DNA from: an uncultured Bacilli bacterium
GTDB lineage: Bacteria; Bacillota_I; Bacilli_A; RF39; UBA660
Reading direction: 5' to 3'
DNA length: 64,000 bases
Assembly: GCA_944332475.1 (NCBI GenBank)
Contig: CALVKA010000001.1
Coordinates: forward strand, 248,001 to 312,000
The position numbers and the translations under genes were made by a program. Of the stretch, positions 8,338 to 16,916 are shown piece after piece (position 1 is the first letter of the stretch; each line of letters starts with the position of its first letter). The notes below the pieces were generated by a model, which saw only the letters and a list, made by a program, of their open reading frames with translations, was not told the origin of the DNA and made no database searches.

Positions 8338-9228
8338 TTGTTAAAAGTGAAAGCACAAAATACGAAAAGAGTACTTTCTTATATTATGCTTACTTTTGGT
8401 GCTATTTTAGCAGCTTTTTCCTTGGAGACCTTTTTGATTCCCAATACCATTTTGGATGGTGGGGTTACAGGTATTTCTATCATTGTTTCTAAGGTTTTTG
8501 AAATTCCTGTTAGTATGTTGGTACTTCTTTTAAATATTCCTTTTGTCTATGTTGGATATAAGAATTTAGGACGAGGATTTCTATTTCGGGCTGTTTATAG
8601 TATGATACTTTTTTCTTTTGCTTTATCTGTGTTTCAGTATTTTGATTCTCTTACGGAGCAGATGTTATTAGCGACGGTATATGGTGGTGTTTTACTAGGA
8701 ATTGGTGTTGGTATGGTCATTCATTTTGGGGGATGTGTTGATGGTACTGAATCGGTTGCCTTGGTTATTAGTAAAAAAACGTCTTTGTCCGTGGGACAAG
8801 TTGTGTTACTTTTTAATTTGATTATTTTTGGGGTTGCGGGTATTATTTTTGGTCTTGATCGAGCTATGTATTCGTTACTTACTTATTTTATTACTTTCCG
8901 GGTGATTGATTTTGTTGCTGACGGATTTGAGCAAGTAAAAGCAGCTTTGATTGTTACAGAGAAAGGTACGGATATGGCTGAGGAGATATATCGTAGGCTT
9001 GGTAGGACTGTTACTTTGATTCGTGGAAAAGGTCTTATTAGTGGTGATAAAGAGGTCATGTATTGTGTTTTGACAAGACTTGAAATTTATGAACTTCGTC
9101 ATATAGCGGATGAGATGGATGAAAGTGCTTTTATTACAATTATGGATGTTTCTGATATAATTGGTAATCATATTAAATCTTCACAGCATGTGAGTCGTAA
9201 AAAATTAAAGACAATTAAGAAGGGGTGA
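8338..9228 (+). CDS. YitT-family membrane protein (DUF161/DUF2179)
   Basis: YitT-family protein of 296 residues. The N-terminal two thirds are five or six membrane helices with Gly-rich motifs (LDGGVTGISI near the start, GGCVDGTE in the middle). The last 90 residues are the cytoplasmic DUF2179 domain with GRTVTLIRGKG. The function of the family is not established. I place the start at the TTG at 8338, about 8 nt after AGGGAG; the in-frame GTGs at 8329 and 8332 lie within or against that binding site. It ends 5 nt before the next gene. Confidence 0.88.
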   Translation: MLKVKAQNTKRVLSYIMLTFGAILAAFSLETFLIPNTILDGGVTGISIIVSKVFEIPVSMLVLLLNIPFVYVGYKNLGRGFLFRAVYSMILFSFALSVFQYFDSLTEQMLLATVYGGVLLGIGVGMVIHFGGCVDGTESVALVISKKTSLSVGQVVLLFNLIIFGVAGIIFGLDRAMYSLLTYFITFRVIDFVADGFEQVKAALIVTEKGTDMAEEIYRRLGRTVTLIRGKGLISGDKEVMYCVLTRLEIYELRHIADEMDESAFITIMDVSDIIGNHIKSSQHVSRKKLKTIKKG

Positions 9229-9233
9229 ACTAT

Positions 9234-10322
9234 ATGAATCAAGAAAATAAAAATGATGCTATACCATCTGCGACTAGTACTAATGCAGGTGGCAATGTTA
9301 ATCCAAATCCAACTGTTAATTCTGAGCAGGTGCTTGCTGGTAGTCCTGGAATTGTGATTGCACCTGTCAGTAATGAACCAACAGATGCTTCTAGTCAGGA
9401 TAAGGGGCGTGTTTTAGGTGCTTCCACAGTATCCGTACAGGCTCCTCAACAACTAACTACAAAAGCACCGATGGTTAATCCTGCTGGTGTTGTTCCTAGA
9501 GTGGATATTACTTCGGCTGCATCTCCTGCACCACCTCCACCTCCTGTGGAAGAGCCAGAGCAGCCACAACCTATTGCGCCACCTCCTAAGAAAAAGTCTC
9601 GTAAAGCTGGTGCTTTTATCTTTTTGTTGCTATTAGTTATTGCTGGAATGGGTGCTTATATTTATATGGATTATACTAAAGATCAAGCAAGAGGGGAGTG
9701 TAGTCCTTTAGTTGCGAGTGATAATACTTTGCGAGAATTAGATATTAATTCTTCTATTGTTCAAGAGTTATATGATAAAGTAAAAACAACGGTTCAAGAA
9801 GATGTTGCCTATCATAATTTTGATGATACTTTGAAGTTATATTTGGCATTTCGACAGATTCCTCAATCTGATATAAATGATGATTCTACTTGTAATTTAT
9901 ATAATGAAAGTGCTATGACTAACTTCAGTTGTGCTACAGCTACTAATTTTACGCCTAGTTCTTTTAAGGAAGAGGTTTTACAGCGTGAGGTTAAGAAGTT
10001 ATTTGGTGAAAGTGTAGAAATACCAAATCAGAATATCGTTTTGGGTAATAGTTGTTATGGAGGATATCAATATATTGAGGCACGTGGTGAATATGTTGAA
10101 GGATATTGTGGTCAGATTCCAACCACTCCTTATCAAGCAGATAAGGAATTGATTTCTGCTTCTGTACAGGGTGATACGATTACATTAAGAGAACAAGTTC
10201 GTTATTATAGCGCACAAGGGATTGATACTAGTCAATTCCAAAATGGAGTTTATGTTTATACATTTAAATTGGATAATTCTTATCATTATGCTTATATTAA
10301 TCGTACCATTGAAGAAGCTTAA
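9234..10322 (+). CDS. Single-pass membrane protein with Pro-rich cytoplasmic tail
   Basis: Unrecognised protein of 362 residues. The first 120 or so residues are low-complexity (Asn, Ser, Val, then a Pro-rich stretch with PPPPP). A KKKSRK stop-transfer cluster and one membrane helix (about 126-145) follow, then about 215 residues with several Cys, probably outside the cell. The external part has paired Cys (ECSPL, TCNLY, NFSCAT, NSCYGGY, YCGQ) that could form disulfides. The ATG at 9234 follows AAGGGG. Coupled to yitT upstream. Confidence 0.8.
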   Translation: MNQENKNDAIPSATSTNAGGNVNPNPTVNSEQVLAGSPGIVIAPVSNEPTDASSQDKGRVLGASTVSVQAPQQLTTKAPMVNPAGVVPRVDITSAASPAPPPPPVEEPEQPQPIAPPPKKKSRKAGAFIFLLLLVIAGMGAYIYMDYTKDQARGECSPLVASDNTLRELDINSSIVQELYDKVKTTVQEDVAYHNFDDTLKLYLAFRQIPQSDINDDSTCNLYNESAMTNFSCATATNFTPSSFKEEVLQREVKKLFGESVEIPNQNIVLGNSCYGGYQYIEARGEYVEGYCGQIPTTPYQADKELISASVQGDTITLREQVRYYSAQGIDTSQFQNGVYVYTFKLDNSYHYAYINRTIEEA

Positions 10323-10354
10323 AAGTTATGATATATTAGAATAAGGTGATGAGA

Positions 10355-10879
10355 ATGGAAACAGAGAAAATTGTAACAGGATTATTAGATGAAAATTGCT
10401 ATGTATTGAAGAAAAATGGTACATGTTTGGTTGTCGATCCTGGAGATGATTATCATAAGATAAAAGATGTTGTTGGTGATGATAAAGTTTTGGCTGTATT
10501 ATTAACACACTCTCATTTTGATCATATTGGAGCACTTCGAAACTTTTTAACGAAACGAAGTGTTAAGATATTTAAAAAAAGTAGTGTAGAAGAGAAAGAA
10601 TATCAAATTGGGGACTTTTCTTTTCAAGTTATTTATACGCCTGGACATTCTAAGGATTCGATTAGTTTCTATTTTAAAGAAGAAAAACTGATGTTTGTAG
10701 GAGATTTTGTTTTTAAAGAATCTATTGGACGTTGCGATTTGCCTGGTGGCAGTGAAGAAGAAATGCAAGAAAGTCTTTCTAAGATAAAAGGTTATCCTGT
10801 TGATGTTACTTTGTATCCTGGACATGGTGATGCCACAACGCTTGATTATGAATTTAGTCATAATCCTTATTTAAGTTAG
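10355..10879 (+). CDS. Metallo-beta-lactamase-fold hydrolase (glyoxalase II-like)
   Basis: Cytoplasmic MBL-fold metal hydrolase of 174 residues. It has the di-zinc motif THSHFDH (about residue 50) with further ligands in TPGHSKDS, VGDFVF and LYPGHGD. Length and motif order match the short YcbL/YqgX-type group of the glyoxalase II family. The exact substrate is unknown. The ATG at 10355 follows AAGGTGATG. It precedes a small membrane protein by 11 nt. Confidence 0.9.
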   Translation: METEKIVTGLLDENCYVLKKNGTCLVVDPGDDYHKIKDVVGDDKVLAVLLTHSHFDHIGALRNFLTKRSVKIFKKSSVEEKEYQIGDFSFQVIYTPGHSKDSISFYFKEEKLMFVGDFVFKESIGRCDLPGGSEEEMQESLSKIKGYPVDVTLYPGHGDATTLDYEFSHNPYLS

Positions 10880-10890
10880 GAGAAGTGTTT

Positions 10891-11205
10891 ATGTATATTG
10901 ATGTTGTTGTTTTAATTATCTTGATGGTTATTGTTATTATGTTTTTTAAAAGATTTTCTTCTTTTGTCTTTTTCATGGCAATTGTTGATATATTACTTAG
11001 GATTTTAACTTTTATTAAAAATAATATAGGGTTACCTGATGTCAGTGCTTTAATTGGTAAGTATATTCCTGCCAGTATTTCTGCTATTATCGATAAATAT
11101 TGTGATGGTATTTTAAATATAGTATTGCAATGGGCATTTGTTATTTTAATGTGTATTTTCTTAGGATATATCATTAAGATATTTATTCGTAAGAAAAAAA
11201 TTTAA
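10891..11205 (+). CDS. Small membrane protein
   Basis: A 104-residue protein with two N-terminal hydrophobic segments and one C-terminal membrane helix ending in a Lys-rich tail (IRKKKI). The family is not recognised. A middle segment (IPASISAIIDKYCDG) may be amphipathic. The ATG at 10891 has AGGAGAAG upstream. It ends the yitT-to-here gene run, with a terminator directly after. Confidence 0.72.
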   Translation: MYIDVVVLIILMVIVIMFFKRFSSFVFFMAIVDILLRILTFIKNNIGLPDVSALIGKYIPASISAIIDKYCDGILNIVLQWAFVILMCIFLGYIIKIFIRKKKI

Positions 11206-11213
11206 GTTGTTCT

Positions 11214-11243
11214 TAAGAAATGACAAGTTTAGTCATTTCTTTT
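11214..11243 (+). terminator. Terminator
   Basis: AGAAATGAC-AAGTTTA-GTCATTTCT followed by a T run. It closes the preceding operon and overlaps the promoter region of spoIIGA. Confidence 0.85.
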
Positions 11244-11268
11244 TTTTATACTTAGTATGGTGATAGAG

Positions 11269-12039
11269 ATGAAAGTATATTTAGATTTGGTCTTTTTCAT
11301 TAATTTTTTCTTTGATTTTATTATTTTATTAGCAACAAAGTTGGTGTTGAAGGAAAAAACTCCAATTTGGAGAATTGTTGTTGGTAGTTTATTTGCAGGT
11401 TGTACTATTTTTCTTTTGTTTCTGTCACTTTCTACTATAGGTTTGATTGTTTTTAAGATTATTGTTAGTGTTTTTATTATTTTAATTACTTTTGGAAGGA
11501 GGAATTTTTTTACTGATTTCTTGTATTTTTATTTCATTAGTATGATTTTGGGTGGTTTTTTGTATTTGTTTGATATTAGTTTTACTTATGAAAATCAAGG
11601 GATGCTTTTTTTAGGTCATGGTTTGGGATTGAATTTTTTGGCTATTTTGATTTTATCTCCTATTTTTTTATATTTCTATGTAAAAGAATATAAGAGGAGA
11701 AAAGCTATTGTTTCTGTTACTTATCCGGTTGATGTTTTTGTTGGGGATCAAGTGTTTCATTTAAAAGGTATTTTAGATACGGGTAATCAGTTGAAGGATC
11801 CATGTACTGGTAAAAGTGTTGTTTTGGTTAGTTCTGATGTACCTATTTCTATGAAACAGTATTTTTATGTTCCTTATAAAGCGTTAAATACAGAAGGAAT
11901 TATTCCTTGTTGTAAAGCGGATCGAGTGATTGTTGATGATGTCGTTTTTTCTAAGTGTTTGATTGGTGTTAGTAAGAAGACTTTTTCTTTAGGGGGAGTA
12001 GATTGTATTTTACCTAATCAATTTAAGGAGGATTTATGA
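11269..12039 (+). CDS. spoIIGA: Sporulation sigma-E processing peptidase SpoIIGA
   Basis: Membrane aspartic protease that removes the pro-sequence of sigma-E in the mother cell. There are five hydrophobic N-terminal segments (residues about 1-145), then a cytoplasmic half with the retroviral-type active site DTGNQLKDP (Asp at about residue 172). Length is 256 residues, a little short of the usual 300. The ATG at 11269 follows GGTGATAGAG. It overlaps sigE by 4 nt; this gene pair is the standard spoIIG operon and supports the assignment strongly. Confidence 0.93.
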   Translation: MKVYLDLVFFINFFFDFIILLATKLVLKEKTPIWRIVVGSLFAGCTIFLLFLSLSTIGLIVFKIIVSVFIILITFGRRNFFTDFLYFYFISMILGGFLYLFDISFTYENQGMLFLGHGLGLNFLAILILSPIFLYFYVKEYKRRKAIVSVTYPVDVFVGDQVFHLKGILDTGNQLKDPCTGKSVVLVSSDVPISMKQYFYVPYKALNTEGIIPCCKADRVIVDDVVFSKCLIGVSKKTFSLGGVDCILPNQFKEDL

Positions 12040-12728
12040 GAAAATTTATTGCATGGTTAAGATCTTTATTTTCTAAGGTTTGTAGTATTTTTTATGTGGG
12101 AGCAACGGATATGCTTCCGGAACCGTTATCGAAGGAGATGGAAGAATATTATATTGAAAAAATGCAGCTTGGTGATAGTGATGCGAAAGATCAATTGATA
12201 GAACATAATTTGCGGTTAGTTGTGTTTTTAGCAAAGAAATATGAAAATACTGGTGTTGATTTGGAAGATTTGGTTAGTATTGGTACGATTGGTTTAATTA
12301 AAGGTATTCAAACATTCCAGAGTGGTAAAAACATTAAACTGGCAACTTATGCTTCTAGATGTATTGATAATGAAATTTTGATGCATTTAAGAAAAAATAA
12401 GAAGATTAAGACGGAAGTTAGTATTGATGCTTCTTTGTCTTTAGATGGAGAAGGAAATGAACTTCATTTAGAAGATGTTTTAGGAACAGATCCTGATATT
12501 GTTACACGAGAAATTGAAGAGGAAAATGATAAAAAGGTGATGTTGGAGGAGGTTATGAAGTTAAAGCCTAGAGATCGTGATATTATTGTTTTACGTTATG
12601 GTCTTTTAGGGAATGATGAACTTACTCAGAAGGAGGTGGCTGAAAAGTTAGGGATTTCTCAATCTTATATTTCTAGAATTGAAAAAAAGGTGATTAAACG
12701 ATTACGGACTGTTGTTAGTAATTTTTAG
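12036..12728 (+). CDS. sigE: RNA polymerase sporulation sigma factor sigma-E
   Basis: Mother-cell sigma factor, 230 residues. The N-terminal 25 or so residues are basic and hydrophobic (FIAWLRSLFSKVCSIFYV), matching the membrane-associated pro-sequence cut by SpoIIGA. Region 2 is clear (LIEHNLRLVVFLAKKYENTG, DLVSIGTIGLIKGI, KLATYASRCIDNEILMHLR). Region 4 has the helix-turn-helix (LTQKEVAEKLGISQSYISRI). An AAGGAGG precedes the ATG. In Bacillus sigG follows; here an adhesin gene follows. Confidence 0.95.
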   Translation: MRKFIAWLRSLFSKVCSIFYVGATDMLPEPLSKEMEEYYIEKMQLGDSDAKDQLIEHNLRLVVFLAKKYENTGVDLEDLVSIGTIGLIKGIQTFQSGKNIKLATYASRCIDNEILMHLRKNKKIKTEVSIDASLSLDGEGNELHLEDVLGTDPDIVTREIEEENDKKVMLEEVMKLKPRDRDIIVLRYGLLGNDELTQKEVAEKLGISQSYISRIEKKVIKRLRTVVSNF

Positions 12729-12735
12729 TTTCTCC

Positions 12736-12764
12736 TAGACTTGCATATTTGTTTGTGCTATACT
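12736..12764 (+). promoter_or_regulatory. Extended -10 promoter of the adhesin gene
   Basis: TAGACT (12736-12741), 17 bp, and TGC-TATACT (-10 at 12759-12764). The adhesin therefore has its own vegetative-type promoter apart from spoIIG. Confidence 0.7.
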
Positions 12765-12793
12765 TTAAGTAAATGTAAGGTAAGGTGAGAAGC

Positions 12794-15700
12794 ATGTTTC
12801 AAAAGATAAAAAAATGGTGGAATCATGAGCAAAAAGCAAGTAAGATTTTGGTTACTGTTGCTTCTTTGTTGGTGATTTTTTCTTTTGTAGTGGTCGGTAT
12901 TGTTGGTGTTAGTTATGCTGCTGTTGACAGTTTGCCTGACACCTTAAAGACATCTATTGAAATTCATGAGGATGGTTCTCGTACGAATTTGTTTCCTGGA
13001 TTAAGCGGTGATGATATTATTTCTTTGGTTCCTTTTACTGCCCAGGATAGTTCTGGAAATACTTATTATATGTATTGTTTGGAAAGAACAAAAGATTGGG
13101 ATGTGGATACAGTTATTACAAAGGGACAGCGACTAGATTCAGGGTATGCTTATCTTATGCAACATGGTTATCCGGAGGAGTCTTTGACGGGGGATGACTG
13201 GACGGATTCTTATCTTACTCAAGTTGCGGTTTGGTTATATCAAGATCGCTCTAATGGTGTTGCTGATACGGTAGATGGTTCTTTGACTGCCAATCAAAAA
13301 AGAGTTATTATGAGTAATGGAACTTATTATCCGATTATCAATTCCTTGGTTACGGGAGCGGTGAATGCGAAAAATAATAATACTAATGTCAATCCTTCTT
13401 TTTCAGTATCTTCTGGCAGCTTTCATTTAGATAGTACTATGACTTATTTAGAGACGGATTATATTTCTGTTTCTGCTAATGTAGAGTTTAATACATATAC
13501 TGTTGCGCTTGATATGGATGGTGCTCAGGTAATCAATGAACAAAATCAAGTTGTTTCACAAGGTACAAAACTTAATAGTGGTCAGCGTTTTAAGATTCGG
13601 CTTCCATTAACCAATTTATCTACTAATGATTTGTCACTAGGTATTAGTGTTACTACAGATTATGAAGTAGCTGTTGCTTACCAATATGATCCTCCTGCTG
13701 ATATTGCGGATCGAATGCAGGATTCCGTGGCTGGGAAAGTTGCTTATGAAGCCCGTTCTGCTACTACTTCTCAGACGGTTAACATTCCTACGGGAAGTAT
13801 CACGATTTCTAAAGTAAATGCTAATGATGATAGTCAACTATTAGCAGGTGCCAATATTGAAGTGTATCGTGTTATCGGTGATCAAGAAAGCTTAGTTTAT
13901 AGTTTTACTTCTACAAATAGTTCGGAAATTGTTTCTAATCTTTTACCTGGGCAATATCGAATTTATGAAAGAAGTGCTCCAAGTGGTTATATTGTTTCTT
14001 CTAATAGTCAATCTGTTATATTGAATACTTCTACTAGTATGAATGGTACGGTTCGATTGCCTAATACTCCTATTACTGTTCGCATTCAAAAAGTAGATGA
14101 AGATACTGGTGCTGCTGTCAGTGGTGCGGTGATTAAGATATTGGATTCTCTTGGTAGAGAGGTTTATCGCTTTACTTCTATGAATGGTTATACGACAATA
14201 CCTGGATTAGAGGTAGGAGAATATCAAGCGGTGGAAGTTAGTGCTCCAAGCGGTTATTATTTGGATACGACTCCTCATTCTTTCGAGGTCAGTGAAGAAA
14301 ATAATGATGTTTCTATCGAGATGGAAGATAAGAAAAATGAAGTTGAAATTTTGAAGACAGATGCTGAGTCTGGTGAATCTATTGCTGGAGCAGTTTTACG
14401 ATTAGTAAATACGGATACGAATACTACTGTAGATGAGTGGACTACTACGACAAGTGCTTATGTTTTTCGTGGACTTGCTGCTGGAAATTATAGAGTGGAA
14501 GAAGTTAGTCCTCCGACGGGATATATTTTAAGTTCTAATTCTATTAGTTTTACAATTTCTAATACCCAACAAGAAAGAATAGAGGTTAGTTTTCCAAATA
14601 CACAACGTCAAATTGTTATTTCTAAAGTGGATGATGAAGGAAATCTAATTGCTGGTGCAAGACTTGCTATTTATAATTCTAGTGGACAACAAGTACAAAC
14701 GTTTACTTCTAAGACGACACCTATTGTTATTAAAGATTTGGCTGTTGGTAATTATACAGTTCGGGAGATAGAAGCTCCAGATGGTTATCAATTGAACACT
14801 ACTCCTCAATCATTTGAAATTACAAATACTTCTCAAAATATCCAGATTTCTATGCGTAATAGTAAAAATGCTATTTCTTTTGCAAAAGTAGACTCTGATA
14901 GTGGTGCTTATGTATCAGGAGCTAAATTGCGTTTGGTTGATTCTAATGATGATGTAATAGAAGAGTGGACGAGTGATAATAGTTTATATACTATATATGG
15001 ATTAGAACAGGGTACTTATTATTTTGAGGAAGTTAGTGCTCCAAGTGGATATATTCGTAATACGGAAAGAATTAGGGTTACTGTTGATGAAGATACTACA
15101 ACTCATACTTATACAATGGAAAACAAAAAAATTTCTGTTAGGGTTGCAAAAGTGGATGCTGATACCGGTGATTTGGTAGTAGGGGCTACTTTACAACTTT
15201 TAGATTCAAGTTATGAAGTTGTTAAAACATGGACTTCTTCTACCAATTATCAGGTGTTTGATGATTTAGAAGAAGGAGTCTATTATGTTCGAGAGACAGT
15301 TGCTCCAAGTGGTTATCTTGTCAATGAAAATCTACAGAAAATTACTATTGATTCTAGTCATCCTACCGCAACAGTTGATTTTGAAAACGAAAAGACTACG
15401 GTTCGTTTAGGGAAGGTAGATGCTGTTACTGGTAATTATATTGCAGGTGCTACTTTGCGGCTTTCTAGAGAAGATGGAAATATGGAGCCTGTTACGTTTG
15501 TGAGTGAAAATAAGGCTACCGTCTTTCGTGGTCTTGCTACTGGTGTTTATGTATTGGAAGAAATTAGTGCTCCAAGCGGTTATATTACTAGTAATTCTAA
15601 AATTACTTTTGAGTTGGATTCTCTTGGTACTACTAAGAATGTCTCTTTGCGGAGTGATTTTATTTCTATTACTGTTCAAGATAAAAAAGTTGTGATTGAT

Positions 15701-16306
15701 ACCAATGGGGTAGATGGATATGAATTTGAATTACGTGATGCTGCTGGTATTGTAGATACCTATTCTGTAACCGATGAAGTATTTACTTCTGATGTATTAG
15801 ATAATGGTGAATATATCTTGGTACAGACAAAAGTACCGGAGGGGATGATTTTAAATTCGAATCCTTATTCTTTTGTCATTTCTGATACTGGTTCTTCTGA
15901 TGTTATCTATTTTGCTAATGATTATACAAAAGTAGATTTTGAGAAGAAAGAGATGATTGGAGGAGATCAGTTGGCAGGGGCCCACTTTATTTTGCGTAAT
16001 GAAAGTGGCCAAGTTATAGAGGAGTGGGACTCTACAGATCGTGCTAAGCGTATTGAAAAATTAGTTCCTGGAACTTATACTTTGAGTGAAGTAAAAGCTC
16101 CGAATGGTTATCAATTAAATAATTCTGTGTTAACCTTTGAGGTGGATGAGGTTAGTGATGTACAAACCGTTACCATGTTTGATGCTTTAGAGGTAGAAGT
16201 ACCAAATACTGCTCAAAATGCTTTGTTATACTGTTTTATTGGTATTATTATTGTTATGAGTGGTGTTAGTGTATTATGGTATGCTTATTTTAAGAGGCAT
16301 GTGTAA
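12794..16306 (+). CDS. Thioester-domain and Cna-B repeat surface adhesin
   Basis: Cell-surface protein of 1170 residues. A basic N-terminus and one hydrophobic helix (about 20-45) make the export signal. Residues about 50-160 look like a thioester adhesin domain: MYCLE with Cys95 and TQVAVW with Gln143, the pair that forms the covalent-binding thioester in that family. From about 334 to 1135 there are nine Cna-B/SpaA-type repeats of roughly 90 residues. Each starts with a Lys motif (such as KVDADTG) and ends with E-x2-APSGY. Repeat 8 has Gln in place of the Glu. The C-terminus is VPNTAQ, a membrane helix and a KRHV tail, a variant sortase signal. The ATG at 12794 follows AAGGTGAG. Confidence 0.9.
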   Translation: MFQKIKKWWNHEQKASKILVTVASLLVIFSFVVVGIVGVSYAAVDSLPDTLKTSIEIHEDGSRTNLFPGLSGDDIISLVPFTAQDSSGNTYYMYCLERTKDWDVDTVITKGQRLDSGYAYLMQHGYPEESLTGDDWTDSYLTQVAVWLYQDRSNGVADTVDGSLTANQKRVIMSNGTYYPIINSLVTGAVNAKNNNTNVNPSFSVSSGSFHLDSTMTYLETDYISVSANVEFNTYTVALDMDGAQVINEQNQVVSQGTKLNSGQRFKIRLPLTNLSTNDLSLGISVTTDYEVAVAYQYDPPADIADRMQDSVAGKVAYEARSATTSQTVNIPTGSITISKVNANDDSQLLAGANIEVYRVIGDQESLVYSFTSTNSSEIVSNLLPGQYRIYERSAPSGYIVSSNSQSVILNTSTSMNGTVRLPNTPITVRIQKVDEDTGAAVSGAVIKILDSLGREVYRFTSMNGYTTIPGLEVGEYQAVEVSAPSGYYLDTTPHSFEVSEENNDVSIEMEDKKNEVEILKTDAESGESIAGAVLRLVNTDTNTTVDEWTTTTSAYVFRGLAAGNYRVEEVSPPTGYILSSNSISFTISNTQQERIEVSFPNTQRQIVISKVDDEGNLIAGARLAIYNSSGQQVQTFTSKTTPIVIKDLAVGNYTVREIEAPDGYQLNTTPQSFEITNTSQNIQISMRNSKNAISFAKVDSDSGAYVSGAKLRLVDSNDDVIEEWTSDNSLYTIYGLEQGTYYFEEVSAPSGYIRNTERIRVTVDEDTTTHTYTMENKKISVRVAKVDADTGDLVVGATLQLLDSSYEVVKTWTSSTNYQVFDDLEEGVYYVRETVAPSGYLVNENLQKITIDSSHPTATVDFENEKTTVRLGKVDAVTGNYIAGATLRLSREDGNMEPVTFVSENKATVFRGLATGVYVLEEISAPSGYITSNSKITFELDSLGTTKNVSLRSDFISITVQDKKVVIDTNGVDGYEFELRDAAGIVDTYSVTDEVFTSDVLDNGEYILVQTKVPEGMILNSNPYSFVISDTGSSDVIYFANDYTKVDFEKKEMIGGDQLAGAHFILRNESGQVIEEWDSTDRAKRIEKLVPGTYTLSEVKAPNGYQLNNSVLTFEVDEVSDVQTVTMFDALEVEVPNTAQNALLYCFIGIIIVMSGVSVLWYAYFKRHV

Positions 16307-16308
16307 TT

Positions 16309-16881
16309 ATGAGTCGATTGGCATTTAAATATGGTACTGTACATGCATTAAAAAGTGATGATGTTAATAAACTAAAGGAGAAATTTTTAAAGCATCAGTT
16401 GCCAGTTATGGCTATGGCTCCTATTTTGACACATCAAGAGGATATATCTTCTTATGATTATTTAATTGGGAAAGATGAAAATATTTTTCTAACTATAAAA
16501 AGGCAATTTTCTGATTTATGGTTATTGATTATTGATGATGCTCATTTACTTAGTGAGAGACAAGTTGATCAATTGTTGCAAGTGGCTATTAATTTGGATG
16601 TTGCAGTATTATGTTTTGGATTGCGTACGGATTTTCGTACTAGTGGCTTTTGTGGAGCACGTAGACTTTTGGAAATTGCGCCAGTTTTACTAAAAATTCC
16701 TACTTATTGTGAGTGTGGTAGAGAAGCGTTATTTAGCGTACGGAAGGAAAATGGTAAAATTACTTTTTCTGGAAGTCAAATTTTGCGAGGAGATGAGGTT
16801 TCTTATGAGGCGTTATGTGCTCGGTGCTATTATCGAAAGCTTATCCAATATAAGAAGTTAAAAGAAAGTGGAAGAATGTAA
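16309..16881 (+). CDS. Thymidine kinase homologue with a lost P-loop
   Basis: Type II (zinc) thymidine kinase fold, 190 residues. The nucleoside lasso region FGLRTDFR and the zinc ligands Cys134, Cys136, Cys170 and Cys173 are present. The ATP-binding P-loop, normally G-x4-GK(S/T), reads GTVHALKS at residues 9-16, with Leu replacing the critical Gly. The DEAQF motif carrying the catalytic Glu reads DDAHL (76-80). It is probably not a normal thymidine kinase. The frame is intact with no stops, so it is not a simple pseudogene. It starts 3 nt after the adhesin stop and has no obvious ribosome binding site. Confidence 0.85.
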   Translation: MSRLAFKYGTVHALKSDDVNKLKEKFLKHQLPVMAMAPILTHQEDISSYDYLIGKDENIFLTIKRQFSDLWLLIIDDAHLLSERQVDQLLQVAINLDVAVLCFGLRTDFRTSGFCGARRLLEIAPVLLKIPTYCECGREALFSVRKENGKITFSGSQILRGDEVSYEALCARCYYRKLIQYKKLKESGRM

Positions 16882-16916
16882 AAGCTAGATATTTTATTGA
16901 TATCTAGCTTTTTCTA
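16880..16916. terminator. Bidirectional terminator
   Basis: Long inverted repeat AAAAGCTAGATA/TATCTAGCTTTT between convergent genes. It serves the kinase homologue on + and yigZ on -, and reaches into the yigZ 3' end. Confidence 0.85.

Noticed and set aside
15407-15679. Minus-strand open frame inside the adhesin
   Set aside because: Lies in Cna-B repeats; repeat-rich coding sequence gives long antisense frames by chance.
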